DNA from: Parachitinimonas caeni
Lineage (GTDB): Bacteria > Pseudomonadota > Gammaproteobacteria > Burkholderiales > Chitinimonadaceae
Reading direction: 5' to 3'
Assembly (NCBI RefSeq): GCF_030129945.1
Contig: NZ_JARRAF010000013.1
Span: forward strand, 60,452 to 124,451
Length of the DNA stretch: 64,000 bases
Position 1 is the stretch's first letter. Each line of letters begins with the position of its first letter. The notes below the pieces were generated by a model. The model saw only the letters and a program-made list of their open reading frames with translations. It was not told the origin of the DNA and made no database searches. The translations under genes and the position numbers were made by a program. Shown here one piece after another: positions 9,529-19,730 of this stretch.

Positions 9529-10674
9529 ATGAATCGTCGTCAGTTCCTTAATCTGAGCCTAGTAGGGCTGAGCGGATTGCCGAGTATTAGTGGGGCGGCG
9601 AATGTCGGTAGTCACGCATCCAACAGGCTGTTGATATTGGTCGAGTTAAAAGGCGGCAATGATGGGCTCAATACAGTGGTTCCTTACACTGACCGGCTCT
9701 ACTATCAAGCCCGACCCAAGTTGGCAATTCCGGCGGCCGATGTCCTTCGCCTGGATCACCAACTTGGTTTCAACCCGGCGATGCGAGCACTGCTTCCGAT
9801 ATGGGAACAAGGTGAATTGGCTGTGATTCAAGGCGTTGGTTATGCCTCCCCAAATTTGTCGCACTTTCGTTCCATTGAAATCTGGGAAACCGCTTCGAAT
9901 AGTCAGCAGTACCTGAATCAAGGCTGGTTGAGCCGGCAATTTCTTCATCTGCCACTGGCCTCTCGCATGATCGCGGATGGCGTGATTCTCGGCAGTCAGG
10001 AACTGGGTCCGCTAGCTGGTGGGGCGCGGGCATTGGTGCTGAGTGACCCGGCAAGCTTTATCAAACAGGCAAGGCTGGCGGCCGGTGCCGCGCCCGCAAC
10101 CAATCCCGCGCTGGCTCACCTCTTGAAGATAGAAAATGACATCCGGGGTGCTGCGCAGGGGCTTGGTGGAAACGCCGCACTGCAGACTACATTCCCTGAA
10201 CATGGCTTTGGCAAGACAGTAAAAACGGCCTGTGAAGTGTTGGCTATCAATCGCAATATCGGTGCGCTCCGACTGACTCTGGGTGGCTTTGATACCCACT
10301 CCAATCAACGGCAGATACAAGATCGCTTGTTGAAAGAGCTGGCCGAAGGCTTATCTGCGCTACGCAGTGGTTTGCGCGAGCTGTCTATCTGGCAAGATTG
10401 CTTGGTGCTGACATATGCCGAGTTCGGTCGAAGGGTGGCAGAAAATCGTAGTGGCGGCACAGATCATGGGACGGCGAATGTCCACTTTGCACTAGGTGGT
10501 AAGGTAAAAGGGGGCTTTTTCGGAAGTGCACCCGATTTCACAGATCTGGATGCCGATAATCTTCGATATCAGATTGATTTTCGCCAACTCTACGCAACGG
10601 CCTGTCGCTTTTGCTGGAATGACACGGGAGAGGCGGGTTTGGGAGGGCGCTTTCCTGAGCTGGCCATTATTTAA
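9529..10674 (+). CDS. DUF1501 family exported protein, Tat-type leader
   Basis: A 381-residue protein beginning MNRRQFLNLSLVGLSG, a twin-arginine-like leader (RRQFL followed by an apolar segment). The mature part shows LVELKGGNDGLNTVVPY, an alkaline-phosphatase-superfamily-like start, then GFNPAMRALLPIWEQGELAVIQGVGYASPNLSHFRS, LGGFDTHSNQ, and TYAEFGRRVAENRSGGTDHGTANVHFALGG, all typical for DUF1501. The ATG at 9529 is one codon after a GTG. It follows the DUF1800 stop by 7 bases, so the two are translated together. Possible metal ligands (Asp, His) suggest a hydrolase fold, but the activity is unknown. Confidence 0.9.
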   Translation: MNRRQFLNLSLVGLSGLPSISGAANVGSHASNRLLILVELKGGNDGLNTVVPYTDRLYYQARPKLAIPAADVLRLDHQLGFNPAMRALLPIWEQGELAVIQGVGYASPNLSHFRSIEIWETASNSQQYLNQGWLSRQFLHLPLASRMIADGVILGSQELGPLAGGARALVLSDPASFIKQARLAAGAAPATNPALAHLLKIENDIRGAAQGLGGNAALQTTFPEHGFGKTVKTACEVLAINRNIGALRLTLGGFDTHSNQRQIQDRLLKELAEGLSALRSGLRELSIWQDCLVLTYAEFGRRVAENRSGGTDHGTANVHFALGGKVKGGFFGSAPDFTDLDADNLRYQIDFRQLYATACRFCWNDTGEAGLGGRFPELAII

Positions 10675-10931
10675 AAACCGGGCATCATTCTAATGACGCT
10701 TATTCATTTCGATAATATTACCAAGTCATTTCCTCAATTTCGCGAAGAAGCTGCCGAAATAGCGCATGAATCTGCCACTTTTGGGCGAGCACAAGGCTGA
10801 TTGGTTTTGAGGATTTCAGGTTTCCGCTAATATTACACAGGAATATCTTTACGCCACGCGTTGATGTGGCTGGCTTGTGGTGGCAGTCGATAGCAAAGGC
10901 TGCGTCTTTGCACAAGAATTGCTTGCAATCA

Positions 10932-10953
10932 CCGAATCAAACAATTGATTCGG
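10932..10953 (+). promoter_or_regulatory. 5' leader hairpin upstream of the RCC1 gene
   Basis: CCGAATCAA and TTGATTCGG form a perfect 9-bp stem with an ACAA loop, ending 17 bases before the ATG and just ahead of the GGGAGA ribosome-binding site. It could be an mRNA-stabilising hairpin or a protein operator. Confidence 0.5.
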
Positions 10954-10970
10954 CTTACGGGAGACCCCTT

Positions 10971-12677
10971 ATGAATAAAGTATTTACCCTGCGTCATGCC
11001 TTGCTCTGCGGCGCCGTCTCCGCGGCACTGGCTGGCTCGGCTTTGGCGGTTACTCCGATGATCGCAACTGGCGGCGGTCATAGCATGGCCCTGCGTAGCG
11101 ATGGCACTGTACGTACCTGGGGCTGGAACAACTCCGGGCAGTTAGGCGATGGTTCTTTTCAGAATCGGACAGTTCCTGGTGGAATTTCCGCCTTTGCCGG
11201 CATCAGCCAGATCGCGGCAGGGGGCGACCATAGCTTGGCAATTGCCGAGGATGGCAATCTTTATCTGTGGGGCGATAATTCCTTCGGTCAGCTTGGCAAT
11301 ACGCCCCAAGCTCCGGGTCGTCCACAGCAGGTTTGGAGTCTCAATGGCGTCACGGCGGCGTCTGCAGGCTGGTTTCATACCGTGGCAGTCCGGCATGATG
11401 GAACGGTTTGGTCTTGGGGCTTGAATGATCGCGGGCAGTTGGGGGATCAGCAATCTGCACTTAAGAATCAGCCAACACCTGTGCAAGTGCCGAATTTCTA
11501 TGGCGCGATTGCGGCTGCTGCGGGCTTGAATTTCACATTGATTCTAAAGCGGGATGGTTCGGTGTGGGCATGGGGGGACGGAAGCCGAGGTCAATTGGGT
11601 GTCGTATATGGAATGTCCGCTAGTGCTGCTACCCAAGCCGCGACCCTACAGACGCAGATCACGACTTTGCAAGGACAGATTGCAGCGGAAACTGATCCGA
11701 CTAAATTGGCAACACTTCAGGCGCAGCTGGCAACTGCCCAAGCAGCATTAAGTAAGCTAAATACTACTGCTGCGAATTTTTCTTATAACAGAACTATTGT
11801 GCTTGGGGGGGCGTGTGGAACCAAAGAGACGACTCTCTACAGCGATATCTGTACCGAGTGGCCAAACCAAGTCCATTTTGATAATGGAGAACCGCTGACT
11901 AATATTGTCCAGATTGCAGCAGGTGGGTATCACGCTTTGGCGCTTGATACTGCTGGGCAGGTCTGGTCTTGGGGGTGGAACCATAAAGGGCAGCTTGGGC
12001 GTCCGGAAGTTTCCCAGGCGGATACTGATACTCCGGCAAAGGTTACTTTCTCCGAGGCTCCTGGCCGAGTAATTTCTATTGCTGCAGGTGAATATCACTC
12101 TGCCGTGCTGTTTGATGATGGTTCGGTATGGGCTTGGGGTTACAACGTCAAAGGCGATCTTGGTGATGGTACCTACACAGATAGATCGAACCCGCGCCCA
12201 GTCCTGGCTGGCAATGCCGCAGATTCGCCCCCTCTAAAAGGTGTTGCGCAGATTGCAACCCATGCCGGTGAGCACACCCTTGCGTTGAAGACGGACGGAA
12301 GTTTGGTGTCTTGGGGCTCCAACTTCTGGGGACAACTGGGTCTTGGCTATACCAGCTTTGCGCAGAATTCCCCGATTCTGGTGAAGGGGGAAGGTGGTAT
12401 CGACAAGTTGAAGTTGGGGACACCGGATACCAGTGCCATGGATTCCTCTGCTCGGCTGTTTGGCTGGGCTGAACGTGTTTATGCAAGTTACTTTCCAGGA
12501 GCCAAGAGTAAGACGGAGTCTTGGGGGGGCTATAAGTATCGTAAGTATGCAAACGGTGCTTATCTCGGGACCAAGGATGGCCGCCTGTTCTATGTCGATC
12601 CACAAGCTGCTGGTGACGTGAAGGACTTGGGGCTGATTGATAGCTGGCTGCAGCAAGCTGTCAGCGCTGGATACTAA
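10971..12677 (+). CDS. Exported RCC1-repeat protein
   Basis: A 568-residue protein with a signal peptide (MNKVFTLRHALLCGAVSAAL, Ala-x-Ala cleavage) and about seven RCC1 beta-propeller repeats, each carrying a TWGWNNSGQLGDG-type motif (SWGLNDRGQLGD, AWGDGSRGQLG, SWGWNHKGQLG, AWGYNVKGDLGDG, SWGSNFWGQLG). A coiled-coil insertion of about 45 residues rich in Gln, Ala and Leu (roughly residues 218-263) interrupts the propeller. The C-terminal 75 residues (LFGWAERVYASYFPG to YVDPQAAGDVKDLGLIDSWL) form a separate domain seen at the end of other betaproteobacterial secreted proteins. The ATG follows GGGAGA. The ligand is unknown. Confidence 0.85.
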   Translation: MNKVFTLRHALLCGAVSAALAGSALAVTPMIATGGGHSMALRSDGTVRTWGWNNSGQLGDGSFQNRTVPGGISAFAGISQIAAGGDHSLAIAEDGNLYLWGDNSFGQLGNTPQAPGRPQQVWSLNGVTAASAGWFHTVAVRHDGTVWSWGLNDRGQLGDQQSALKNQPTPVQVPNFYGAIAAAAGLNFTLILKRDGSVWAWGDGSRGQLGVVYGMSASAATQAATLQTQITTLQGQIAAETDPTKLATLQAQLATAQAALSKLNTTAANFSYNRTIVLGGACGTKETTLYSDICTEWPNQVHFDNGEPLTNIVQIAAGGYHALALDTAGQVWSWGWNHKGQLGRPEVSQADTDTPAKVTFSEAPGRVISIAAGEYHSAVLFDDGSVWAWGYNVKGDLGDGTYTDRSNPRPVLAGNAADSPPLKGVAQIATHAGEHTLALKTDGSLVSWGSNFWGQLGLGYTSFAQNSPILVKGEGGIDKLKLGTPDTSAMDSSARLFGWAERVYASYFPGAKSKTESWGGYKYRKYANGAYLGTKDGRLFYVDPQAAGDVKDLGLIDSWLQQAVSAGY

Positions 12678-12720
12678 GCACAGCAGATAGGATGTTTGTG
12701 GCGAAATCGCCACAAATGGC

Positions 12721-12758
12721 AACCCCCGCCTAGCTTGAAAGAGCTAGGCGGGGGTTTT
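12721..12758 (+). terminator. Rho-independent terminator after the RCC1 gene
   Basis: A 13-bp perfect stem, CCCCCGCCTAGCT at 12723-12735 with its complement at 12742-12754 and a 6-base loop, then TTTTGCATTTT. It ends the RCC1 transcript; the reverse strand faces the end of dnaJ. Confidence 0.92.
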
Positions 12759-12850
12759 GCATTTTGGCAAAGCCATTCGAGATCAATGATTGATTGACGA
12801 CGAATGTTCAAGGCCCCGGACCGTCAGACGCAGAGCCTTGGCGATGGGTT

Positions 12851-13975
12851 TTAACTGAAAAATTCTTTGACCTTATCCATCCATGATTTGGCCCGAGGAT
12901 TATGAGTAGCAGCGTCCCCCTGGCTGATCATGTCAAATTCTCGTAGCAGTTCTTTCTGTCGTTCGGTCAAATTAACGGGGGTTTCAACGACGACATGGCA
13001 GAGCAAGTCTCCTTGCAGGCTGCTGCGTACACCCTTGATGCCCTTGCCACGGAGGCGGAATGCTTTGCCACTTTGGGTTTCTGCGGGGATTTTGATCTTT
13101 GCTGCACCATCCAGTGTGGGGATCTCAATCTCACCGCCAAGAGCTGCAGTGGTGAAACTGATTGGCATTTCGCAATGCAGATCATTGCCTTCGCGTTGGA
13201 AGACCGGGTGCTGCTTAACGTGGATGACGACGTATAAATCTCCCGGCGGACCGCCATTGACGCCGGCCTCGCCTTCGCCCGACAGGCGTATCCGGTCACC
13301 TTCGTCTACACCGGCAGGGATCTTGACCGACAGGGTCTTGTGGGTCTTTTTGCGGCCAGCGCCACTGCAATCGCGGCACGGGTCTGGAATAACCTTGCCG
13401 GTACCGTGGCAGGTTGGGCAGGTCTGCTGCAGTGAGAAGAATCCTTGCTGAATGCGGACTTGCCCATGCCCACTACAGGTGGAGCAAGTCTTTGCCTCGG
13501 TTCCGGGTTTAGCACCTGAACCATGGCAGGTCTCGCACTCTTCATGAGTAGGGATGCGAATACGAGATTCAGTACCTCGGGCAGCCTCTTCTAGGGTTAC
13601 CTCAAGGTTATAACGTAGATCGGAGCCTCGATACACATTCGATCGACCGCCACGACCGCCGCCGCCGCCAAAGATGTCACCAAAGATGTCACCAAACGCA
13701 TCAGCAAAACCACCAAAGCCGCCGGGGCCAAAGCCGCCACCAGCTTGAGGGTCAACACCAGCGTGGCCGTACTGATCATAGGCGGCACGCTTTTGCGCAT
13801 CCGACAGGATCTCGTAGGCTTCCTTGACTTCCTTGAATTTCTCTTCGGCGGTCTTGTCGCCCTGATTGCGGTCAGGGTGATACTTCATCGCAAGCTTGCG
13901 ATACGCCTTTTTGATGTCGTCTTCGCTAGCGTCTCGATTGACGCCGAGGACTTGGTAAAAATCTTGTTTGGACAT
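12851..13975 (-). CDS. dnaJ: Chaperone co-factor DnaJ
   Basis: Full-length type I DnaJ of 374 residues. It has an N-terminal J domain with YHPDRN, a Gly/Phe-rich linker ([12 protein letters not shown]), four zinc-binding CxxCxGxG units ([32 protein letters not shown]) and a C-terminal substrate-binding region. It stimulates DnaK ATPase and delivers unfolded clients. In this genome it does not directly follow dnaK: a desaturase gene ends 21 bases upstream, so dnaJ probably depends on transcription through the desaturase or from dnaK. Confidence 0.98.
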   Translation of the reverse strand: MSKQDFYQVLGVNRDASEDDIKKAYRKLAMKYHPDRNQGDKTAEEKFKEVKEAYEILSDAQKRAAYDQYGHAGVDPQAGGGFGPGGFGGFADAFGDIFGDIFGGGGGRGGRSNVYRGSDLRYNLEVTLEEAARGTESRIRIPTHEECETCHGSGAKPGTEAKTCSTCSGHGQVRIQQGFFSLQQTCPTCHGTGKVIPDPCRDCSGAGRKKTHKTLSVKIPAGVDEGDRIRLSGEGEAGVNGGPPGDLYVVIHVKQHPVFQREGNDLHCEMPISFTTAALGGEIEIPTLDGAAKIKIPAETQSGKAFRLRGKGIKGVRSSLQGDLLCHVVVETPVNLTERQKELLREFDMISQGDAATHNPRAKSWMDKVKEFFS

Positions 13976-13996
13976 GGTTCAAAACCTTGCAGGCGT

Positions 13997-15067
13997 TCAG
14001 ACCGGCTGCCCCATGCGGCGCAGGTGGCGAAAGTGAGCCAGGATTGCCGCACGTGTGGTGCCGAAAGAGTGATAAACGATGCCGAACTCACGGCAGGTGT
14101 CACGCACAATCCGGCTGATTGCCGGGTAGTGTACATGGCTCATTTTGTGGAACAGGTGATGCTCGACCTGATGATTCAGTCCGCCAGTGTAGAAGTTCAC
14201 CAGACGACTGCCTGGGGCGAAGTTGGCGGTGGTGCGCAGCTGATGCTCGGCCCAGTCGTACGGCATCAGGCCATTGGCATCGGGTAGTGGAAAATCAGCC
14301 CCTTCGACGGTATGCGCAAGCTGGAATACCAGAGACAGTGTCAGACCAAACAGGAGATGCATGCCAATAAAGAAGCTAAGCACCAGCCACCAGGGATGCA
14401 GCAGCATCGGGACCAGCAACGCATAAGCAAAATAAGCGAGCTTTACGCTGAAAAAGTACGGTAACTCCCACCACTTTCTGGGTTGCAGGGCCGTTTCACC
14501 AATGCGACCCGTGAAGACCTTTTGAAAGTCGCTGAAAAACAGCAGGTACAAGGACAGAAGGCTATACAGCAGTGGCGCGTACCAGTGTTGCAGGCGATGC
14601 CAGGGTTTTCTGGGTTGGCTCGGGCTGAATCGCATCAAGCTACCGATGGCGATATCGTCGTCCTTCCCATCTACATTGGTGTAGGTGTGATGCAGCATGT
14701 TGTGCTTCTGTCGCCACAACATACTGCTGCTGCCCAGCACATCCATCGTAGCGCCAGCCAGCCAGTTCAGCCAGCGCCGGCGCGACAGGCTGCCGTGCGC
14801 TCCGTCGTGCATGACGCCAAACGCGGTCAGCACCATACCCTGCACCATGACAAACGCCGCGAGCACGGCTTGCCACAGGGAGTCTGTCAAAAACACCAGC
14901 CAGACATAGCCACCGAACATGGCCCCCAGCGCCAGCAATGCCTTGGCAGCGAGACGCCAATTACCGGTGGGCCGTTTGCCTTCCGCCTGCAAATAGCCAT
15001 CAACCCGAGACTTCAGCGTCTCGAAAAAAGCCGTACGTGGTGGAAATTGCAGCCGTTGCTGTGTCAT
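13997..15067 (-). CDS. Membrane fatty-acid desaturase
   Basis: A 356-residue integral membrane di-iron desaturase with three histidine boxes: HDGAHGS (about residues 87-93), HNMLHH (about 122-127) and HQVEHH near the C-terminus. The HQVEHH form, with Gln in the third box, is typical of front-end or acyl-lipid desaturases that act on membrane lipids. Apolar segments WLVFLTDSLWQAVLAAFVM and LVPMLLHPWWLVLSFFIG flank the boxes. The start at 15067 is chosen because GGGAGG lies 6 bases upstream; a longer frame reaches 15187. Its place between dnaK and dnaJ is unusual and suggests that membrane fluidity and heat shock are linked here (inference). Confidence 0.9.
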   Translation of the reverse strand: MTQQRLQFPPRTAFFETLKSRVDGYLQAEGKRPTGNWRLAAKALLALGAMFGGYVWLVFLTDSLWQAVLAAFVMVQGMVLTAFGVMHDGAHGSLSRRRWLNWLAGATMDVLGSSSMLWRQKHNMLHHTYTNVDGKDDDIAIGSLMRFSPSQPRKPWHRLQHWYAPLLYSLLSLYLLFFSDFQKVFTGRIGETALQPRKWWELPYFFSVKLAYFAYALLVPMLLHPWWLVLSFFIGMHLLFGLTLSLVFQLAHTVEGADFPLPDANGLMPYDWAEHQLRTTANFAPGSRLVNFYTGGLNHQVEHHLFHKMSHVHYPAISRIVRDTCREFGIVYHSFGTTRAAILAHFRHLRRMGQPV

Positions 15068-15269
15068 TGCGCCTCCCGGTAGGGTGTTGACGAGAAAGCC
15101 CGACTCCGGCTGGTGGCCTATGAGCCGGGCTAAACCCGGATCTTCCTCCAATTGCGCAGTTTGTGCCGGATTTTCCCGTTTGCGCACATCGGAATGCCGG
15201 TGTGCGCACGAATGGAAAATTATCCGGCCCGTAACTTGCGCAGCCTGCAGGAAGATCTTGGCACTACGC

Positions 15270-17198
15270 TTACTTGTTGTCTTTGACTTCAGTGTATTCC
15301 GCGTCTACGACGTCGCCGTCATCGCGCTTGCCCGCTGCTTCTGCTCCTCCTGGTGCTGCGCCAGCTTGAGCGCCCTGTTGGGCGGCATACATCTTTTCAG
15401 TCAGCGAGTGGGAAGCCTTCATCAGCGCTTCGGACTTGGCATCAATGACGTCCTTGTCATCACTCTTGACCACTTCTTCCGCTTCCTTCAAGGCTGATTC
15501 AATCGTTGCCTTTTCATCGGCACCGATCTTGTCACCGAAATCGGTCAGGCTCTTCTTCACTTGGTGAATCAGACCTTCCAGCTGGTTACGGGCTTGCACT
15601 AACTCGTGCAGCTTCTTGTCTTCCTCGGCGTTGGCTTCGGCATCCTTCACCATGCGCTGGATTTCGTCTTCCGACAGACCCGAGTTGGCCTTGATGGTGA
15701 TCTTGTTCTCTTTGCCAGTGGCTTTGTCCTTGGCGGAAACATGCAAGATGCCGTTGGCGTCGATATCAAAAATCACCTCGATCTGTGGTGTGCCACGCGG
15801 AGCAGCGGGAATGCCTTCCAGATTGAACTGCCCCAGCGATTTGTTGGCCGACGCTTTTTCACGCTCGCCCTGCAGAACGTGGATGGTTACGGCTGCCTGA
15901 TTGTCGTCAGCGGTCGAGAACACTTGCGAGGCCTTGGTAGGGATCGTGGTGTTCTTGTTGATCAGCTTGGTCATGATGCCGCCGAGGGTTTCGATACCCA
16001 GCGACAGCGGCGTCACGTCGAGCAGCAGTACGTCCTTGCGGTCACCCGTCAGAACTGAACCCTGAATCGCAGCGCCTACGGCAACGGCTTCGTCTGGGTT
16101 CACATCACGGCGAGGGTCCTTACCGAAGAACTCCTTGACCTTGTCCATGACCTTGGGCATGCGAGTCTGACCGCCAACCAGGATCACGTCATCAATATCA
16201 CTAACTTTGACGCCCGCATCCTTGATTGCGATACGGCAAGGCTCAATGGTGCGCTCAACCAGGTCATCAACCAGCGATTCGAACTTGGCACGGGTGATCT
16301 TCATGGCCAAGTGCTTGGGGCCCGTTGCGTCAGCGGTGACGTAAGGCAGGTTGATTTCGGTCTGCTGGCTGGAAGACAGCTCAATCTTGGCTTTCTCAGC
16401 AGCTTCTTTCAGGCGTTGCAGCGCGAGTACGTCTTTCGACAGGTCTGTGCCTTGTTCTTTCTTGAACTCGGTCACGATGTAGTCGATCAGGCGTTGGTCA
16501 AAATCTTCACCGCCGAGGAAGGTGTCGCCGTTGGTGGACAACACTTCAAACTGCATTTCGCCATCGACATCAGCAATTTCAATGATCGAAATATCGAAAG
16601 TACCGCCACCCAGGTCATACACGGCAATCTTGCGGTCGCCCGAACCCTTCTTGTCCAAGCCAAAAGCCAGTGCAGCGGCGGTTGGTTCGTTGATGATCCG
16701 TTTGACTTCCAGACCTGCGATCCGACCTGCATCTTTGGTAGCTTGGCGCTGGCTGTCGTTGAAGTAAGCGGGAACGGTAATGACGGCTTCAGTCACTTCT
16801 TCGCCGAGATAGTCTTCGGCGGTCTTCTTCATCTTGCGCAGCACTTCCGCTGAAATTTGCGGAGGGGCCATCTTCTTGCCGCGTACTTCTACCCATGCGT
16901 CACCATTGTCGGCTTTGGCAATGGTGTAAGGCATCAGGCTGATATCTTTTTGTACTTCCTTTTCTTCAAAGCGACGGCCGATCAAACGCTTTACGGCATA
17001 GAGAGTGTTGCGGGCATTGGTAACCGCCTGGCGTTTGGCCGGTGCGCCAACCAGAATTTCACCATCTTCGGCATAAGCGATGATCGACGGAGTCGTGCGT
17101 GCGCCTTCGGCGTTTTCAATGACCTTGACATTGCCACCTTCCAGAACTGCCACGCAGCTGTTGGTTGTGCCAAGGTCGATACCAATAATCTTACCCAT
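15270..17198 (-). CDS. dnaK: Chaperone DnaK (Hsp70)
   Basis: Full-length DnaK of 642 residues. The nucleotide-binding domain opens with [18 protein letters not shown], continues with [15 protein letters not shown], and has the phosphate-2 motif [13 protein letters not shown]. The interdomain linker [15 protein letters not shown] and a substrate-binding domain follow, with a Gly/Ala-rich lid tail ending DAEYTEVKD. The ATG at 17198 follows AAGGAAAACACT. A sigma-32-like promoter lies about 70-100 bases upstream, so it can be induced separately from grpE. Confidence 0.98.
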   Translation of the reverse strand: MGKIIGIDLGTTNSCVAVLEGGNVKVIENAEGARTTPSIIAYAEDGEILVGAPAKRQAVTNARNTLYAVKRLIGRRFEEKEVQKDISLMPYTIAKADNGDAWVEVRGKKMAPPQISAEVLRKMKKTAEDYLGEEVTEAVITVPAYFNDSQRQATKDAGRIAGLEVKRIINEPTAAALAFGLDKKGSGDRKIAVYDLGGGTFDISIIEIADVDGEMQFEVLSTNGDTFLGGEDFDQRLIDYIVTEFKKEQGTDLSKDVLALQRLKEAAEKAKIELSSSQQTEINLPYVTADATGPKHLAMKITRAKFESLVDDLVERTIEPCRIAIKDAGVKVSDIDDVILVGGQTRMPKVMDKVKEFFGKDPRRDVNPDEAVAVGAAIQGSVLTGDRKDVLLLDVTPLSLGIETLGGIMTKLINKNTTIPTKASQVFSTADDNQAAVTIHVLQGEREKASANKSLGQFNLEGIPAAPRGTPQIEVIFDIDANGILHVSAKDKATGKENKITIKANSGLSEDEIQRMVKDAEANAEEDKKLHELVQARNQLEGLIHQVKKSLTDFGDKIGADEKATIESALKEAEEVVKSDDKDVIDAKSEALMKASHSLTEKMYAAQQGAQAGAAPGGAEAAGKRDDGDVVDAEYTEVKDNK

Positions 17199-17266
17199 AG
17201 TGTTTTCCTTCCAATGTCTTAGTTGCTGAATGGTTGTCAGCAAGAATCCGAATAACCTTGTTCGCT

Positions 17267-17294
17267 AAGTGGGGATGTCGCTGCACATTTCAAG
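17267..17294 (-). promoter_or_regulatory. Sigma-32 (heat-shock) promoter for dnaK
   Basis: On the minus strand, CTTGAAA (17288-17294) is followed after exactly 13 bases by CCCCACTT (17267-17274). This is one base from the sigma-32 consensus CTTGAAA-N13-CCCCATNT and lies about 70 bases before the dnaK ATG. Confidence 0.85.
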
Positions 17295-17417
17295 CGACTT
17301 AATCAGACCAAAAGCGCAGGTTTTTGCAGGCCCGCCAGGAATCGGGGCTGACGCATTGCAGTCGGGCGTCAGACATGTTCCAGGCATGTCGCCAGTGGCC
17401 GGCACCCAGCTGGGTGC

Positions 17418-17966
17418 TTACTTGCTCTTGGCAACGACCACCATGGCGGGGCGCAACACACGCTCGGCCAGCAAATAGCCCTTTTGCATGACGTTGATGA
17501 CGGTATTGGGCTCTGCATCGGCTTCGATCATCGAAATGGCCTGGTGCTTGTGCGGGTCCAGTTTTTCACCGATGGGGTTGATTTCTTTCAGCTGAACCTT
17601 GTCGAAGGCGGCAACCAGTTGTTTGAGGGTCATATCAACCCCCATCTTTAAGTTGTCGATATTGCCGGAGTTGTCAGCCAGAGCCATTTCCAGGCTGTCT
17701 TTTACGGGCAGCAACTCGCCAGCCAGCTTGGAGACGGCGTACTTGTGTGCGCTAGCGACATCTTCCTGACTGCGGCGGCGCAGGTTCTCGGTATCTGCAC
17801 GGGCGTACAGCACTTCATTTTGCAGTGCAGCGACACGGGCTTCCGCGTCGGCGAGCTTTTGCTCCAGGCTGGGTTCGGCAGATGTAGTGGCGTTTCCACT
17901 GGTTTCAGAATTGAGTGATTCGGACTTAGATTCTTGTTCCATCTCGGGTTCCATGTGGTGATGCAT
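17418..17966 (-). CDS. grpE: Nucleotide exchange factor GrpE
   Basis: A 182-residue GrpE. An acidic, low-complexity N-terminus (MEPEMEQESKSESLNSE) precedes a long coiled coil (LEQKLADAEARVAALQNEVLYARADTENLRRRS) and the C-terminal beta domain with DPHKHQAISMIEADAEPNTVINVMQKGYLLAERVLRPAMVVVAK. It releases ADP from DnaK. The ATG at 17966 is chosen because AGGAG lies 8 bases upstream; the open frame runs to 18146, but those residues do not fit the family. A sigma-32-like promoter sits just upstream. Confidence 0.95.
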   Translation of the reverse strand: MHHHMEPEMEQESKSESLNSETSGNATTSAEPSLEQKLADAEARVAALQNEVLYARADTENLRRRSQEDVASAHKYAVSKLAGELLPVKDSLEMALADNSGNIDNLKMGVDMTLKQLVAAFDKVQLKEINPIGEKLDPHKHQAISMIEADAEPNTVINVMQKGYLLAERVLRPAMVVVAKSK

Positions 17967-17994
17967 CTGGAGTTCTCCTAACAATACCCACCCC

Positions 17995-18022
17995 AGTTGG
18001 GGGTGTTTTCGGGTAATTTCAA
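17995..18022 (-). promoter_or_regulatory. Sigma-32-like promoter for grpE
   Basis: On the minus strand, TTGAAA (18017-18022) and CCCCAACT (17995-18002) are separated by 14 bases, close to the sigma-32 consensus. The predicted RNA start would be about 22 bases before the grpE ATG. No CIRCE operator was found. The remaining 300 bases up to aceA at 18327 hold no gene; the aceA promoter must be there but I could not define it. Confidence 0.7.
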
Positions 18023-18326
18023 TAGTGGTAAACCCGCAACAATACTGTTGCATTTCTGTAATTTCATGTCGCACCGGCGAAAATGCTTGCTGCACTGCAC
18101 ATGAAACTTCATATAATCGAACTACACATCGCTGAGGATCACGCACGCTGCGAGGCCACCATTATCTCGCTGCGTTCCTTGCCTCCGGGCGCTTGACCAG
18201 GCTCGGAATAGCCCTGCTGGACGACGATCTCCGGCCCCTAGTGACGCACCTCGCGCTTGATTTATCTAACTTAAGTCGGGCGCTTGCCGACTTTGGCTTT
18301 GAATTCCAAATCTTGGGGTAACTGAC

Positions 18327-19625
18327 ATGACGACTCGTGAACAACGTATTGCCGCCATTCAACGCGAATGGGACGAAAATCCGCGCTGGAAGGGTATCAA
18401 GCGTGGCTACACCGCTGCTGATGTCGAACGCCTGCGCGGCTCGGTTCAAAACGAGTACAGCCTGGCTCGCCGTGGCGCAGAAAAACTGTGGAACCTGGTC
18501 AACAACGAACCTTACGTCAATTGCCTGGGCGCCTTGACGGGCGGTCAAGCCATGCAGCAGGTCAAGGCTGGCGTAAAAGCCATCTACCTGTCTGGTTGGC
18601 AGGTCGCGGCCGACAACAACGAATACTCGGCCATGTACCCCGATCAGTCACTGTATCCTGTGGATTCCGTGCCTAAGGTGGTGGAGCGCATCAATAACGC
18701 GTTTTCCCGTGCCGATGAAATTCAGCACAGCAAGGGAATCGAGCGTGGCGACAAAGGCTTTATCGACTACTTCGCCCCTATTGTAGCGGATGCTGAAGCC
18801 GGTTTTGGCGGCGTACTCAACGCCTACGAGCTGATGAAGTCGATGATCCGTGCGGGTGCGGCTGGCGTGCATTGGGAAGATCAGCTCGCTTCGGTAAAGA
18901 AGTGCGGTCATATGGGCGGAAAGGTATTGGTTCCCACGCAGGAAGCCGTGCAGAAGCTGATCGCTGCGCGTCTGGCTGCGGATGTTTACGGCGTGCCGAC
19001 CCTGGTGATCGCTCGTACCGACGCTGAGGCGGCCGATCTCTTAACCAGCGATTACGATGAAAATGACAAGCCTTTCCTGACGGGTGAGCGTACAGCCGAA
19101 GGCTTCTACAAGACCAAGAAGGGGATTGAGCAGGCGATCAGCCGGGCGATTGCTTACGCTGACTATGCCGATCTCGTCTGGTGTGAAACCGGTACGCCAG
19201 ATCTGGAGTTTGCCCGCAAGTTTGCTGAGGCAGTACACGCCAAGCACCCAGGCAAAATGCTCGCTTACAACTGCTCGCCATCGTTCAACTGGAAGAAAAA
19301 TCTCGACGATGCCACCATTGCCAAGTTCCAGCGTGAGCTAGGGGCGATGGGCTACAAGTATCAGTTCATCACTTTGGCCGGCATTCACTCCATGTGGTAC
19401 AACATGTTCGACTTGGCACAAGACTATGTGGCTCGTGGCATGTCTGCCTACGTTGAGAAGGTACAGGAGCCGGAGTTTGCTGCGCGTGACCGTGGCTACA
19501 GCTTTGTCAGCCACCAGCAGGAAGTCGGTACAGGCTACTTCGATGACGTCACCACAGTGATTCAGGGTGGCGCATCATCGGTAACCGCCCTGACCGGTTC
19601 GACCGAGGAAGAGCAGTTCCATTGA
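18327..19625 (+). CDS. aceA: Isocitrate lyase
   Basis: A 432-residue enzyme, the usual length of the proteobacterial form. It splits isocitrate into glyoxylate and succinate, the first step of the glyoxylate shunt. Diagnostic motifs are [32 protein letters not shown], the catalytic loop [14 protein letters not shown] with the active-site Cys, [15 protein letters not shown], and [13 protein letters not shown]. Malate synthase G, the second enzyme of the shunt, is next downstream behind its own terminator and repeat arm, so the two are neighbours but probably separate transcripts. Confidence 0.98.
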   Translation: MTTREQRIAAIQREWDENPRWKGIKRGYTAADVERLRGSVQNEYSLARRGAEKLWNLVNNEPYVNCLGALTGGQAMQQVKAGVKAIYLSGWQVAADNNEYSAMYPDQSLYPVDSVPKVVERINNAFSRADEIQHSKGIERGDKGFIDYFAPIVADAEAGFGGVLNAYELMKSMIRAGAAGVHWEDQLASVKKCGHMGGKVLVPTQEAVQKLIAARLAADVYGVPTLVIARTDAEAADLLTSDYDENDKPFLTGERTAEGFYKTKKGIEQAISRAIAYADYADLVWCETGTPDLEFARKFAEAVHAKHPGKMLAYNCSPSFNWKKNLDDATIAKFQRELGAMGYKYQFITLAGIHSMWYNMFDLAQDYVARGMSAYVEKVQEPEFAARDRGYSFVSHQQEVGTGYFDDVTTVIQGGASSVTALTGSTEEEQFH

Positions 19626-19676
19626 TCGACGAATTGATAAGTGGGCGTCATCGTTCACTTATCATTCTGGATGAGC

Positions 19677-19715
19677 AAACGCCGCCCAACTCAGCAGAGT
19701 TCGGGCGGCGTTTTC
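19677..19715 (+). terminator. Terminator after aceA
   Basis: GCCGCCC (19681-19687) with AACT pairs with AGTT and GGGCGGC (to about 19709) across a short loop with one bulged C, followed by GTTTTCGTTT. It lies about 55 bases past the aceA stop. A second weaker hairpin, GATAAGTG with CACTTATC, precedes it around 19635-19663. Confidence 0.8.
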
Positions 19716-19730
19716 GTTTATGCAGGCCTG

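Noticed and set aside
16311..16853. A 180-codon plus-strand frame opposite dnaK
   Set aside because: Antisense to the DnaK nucleotide-binding domain, no independent support.
17967..18326. CIRCE operator for HrcA upstream of grpE
   Set aside because: No TTAGCACTC-N9-GAGTGCTAA inverted repeat was found; the sigma-32-like sites explain regulation better.
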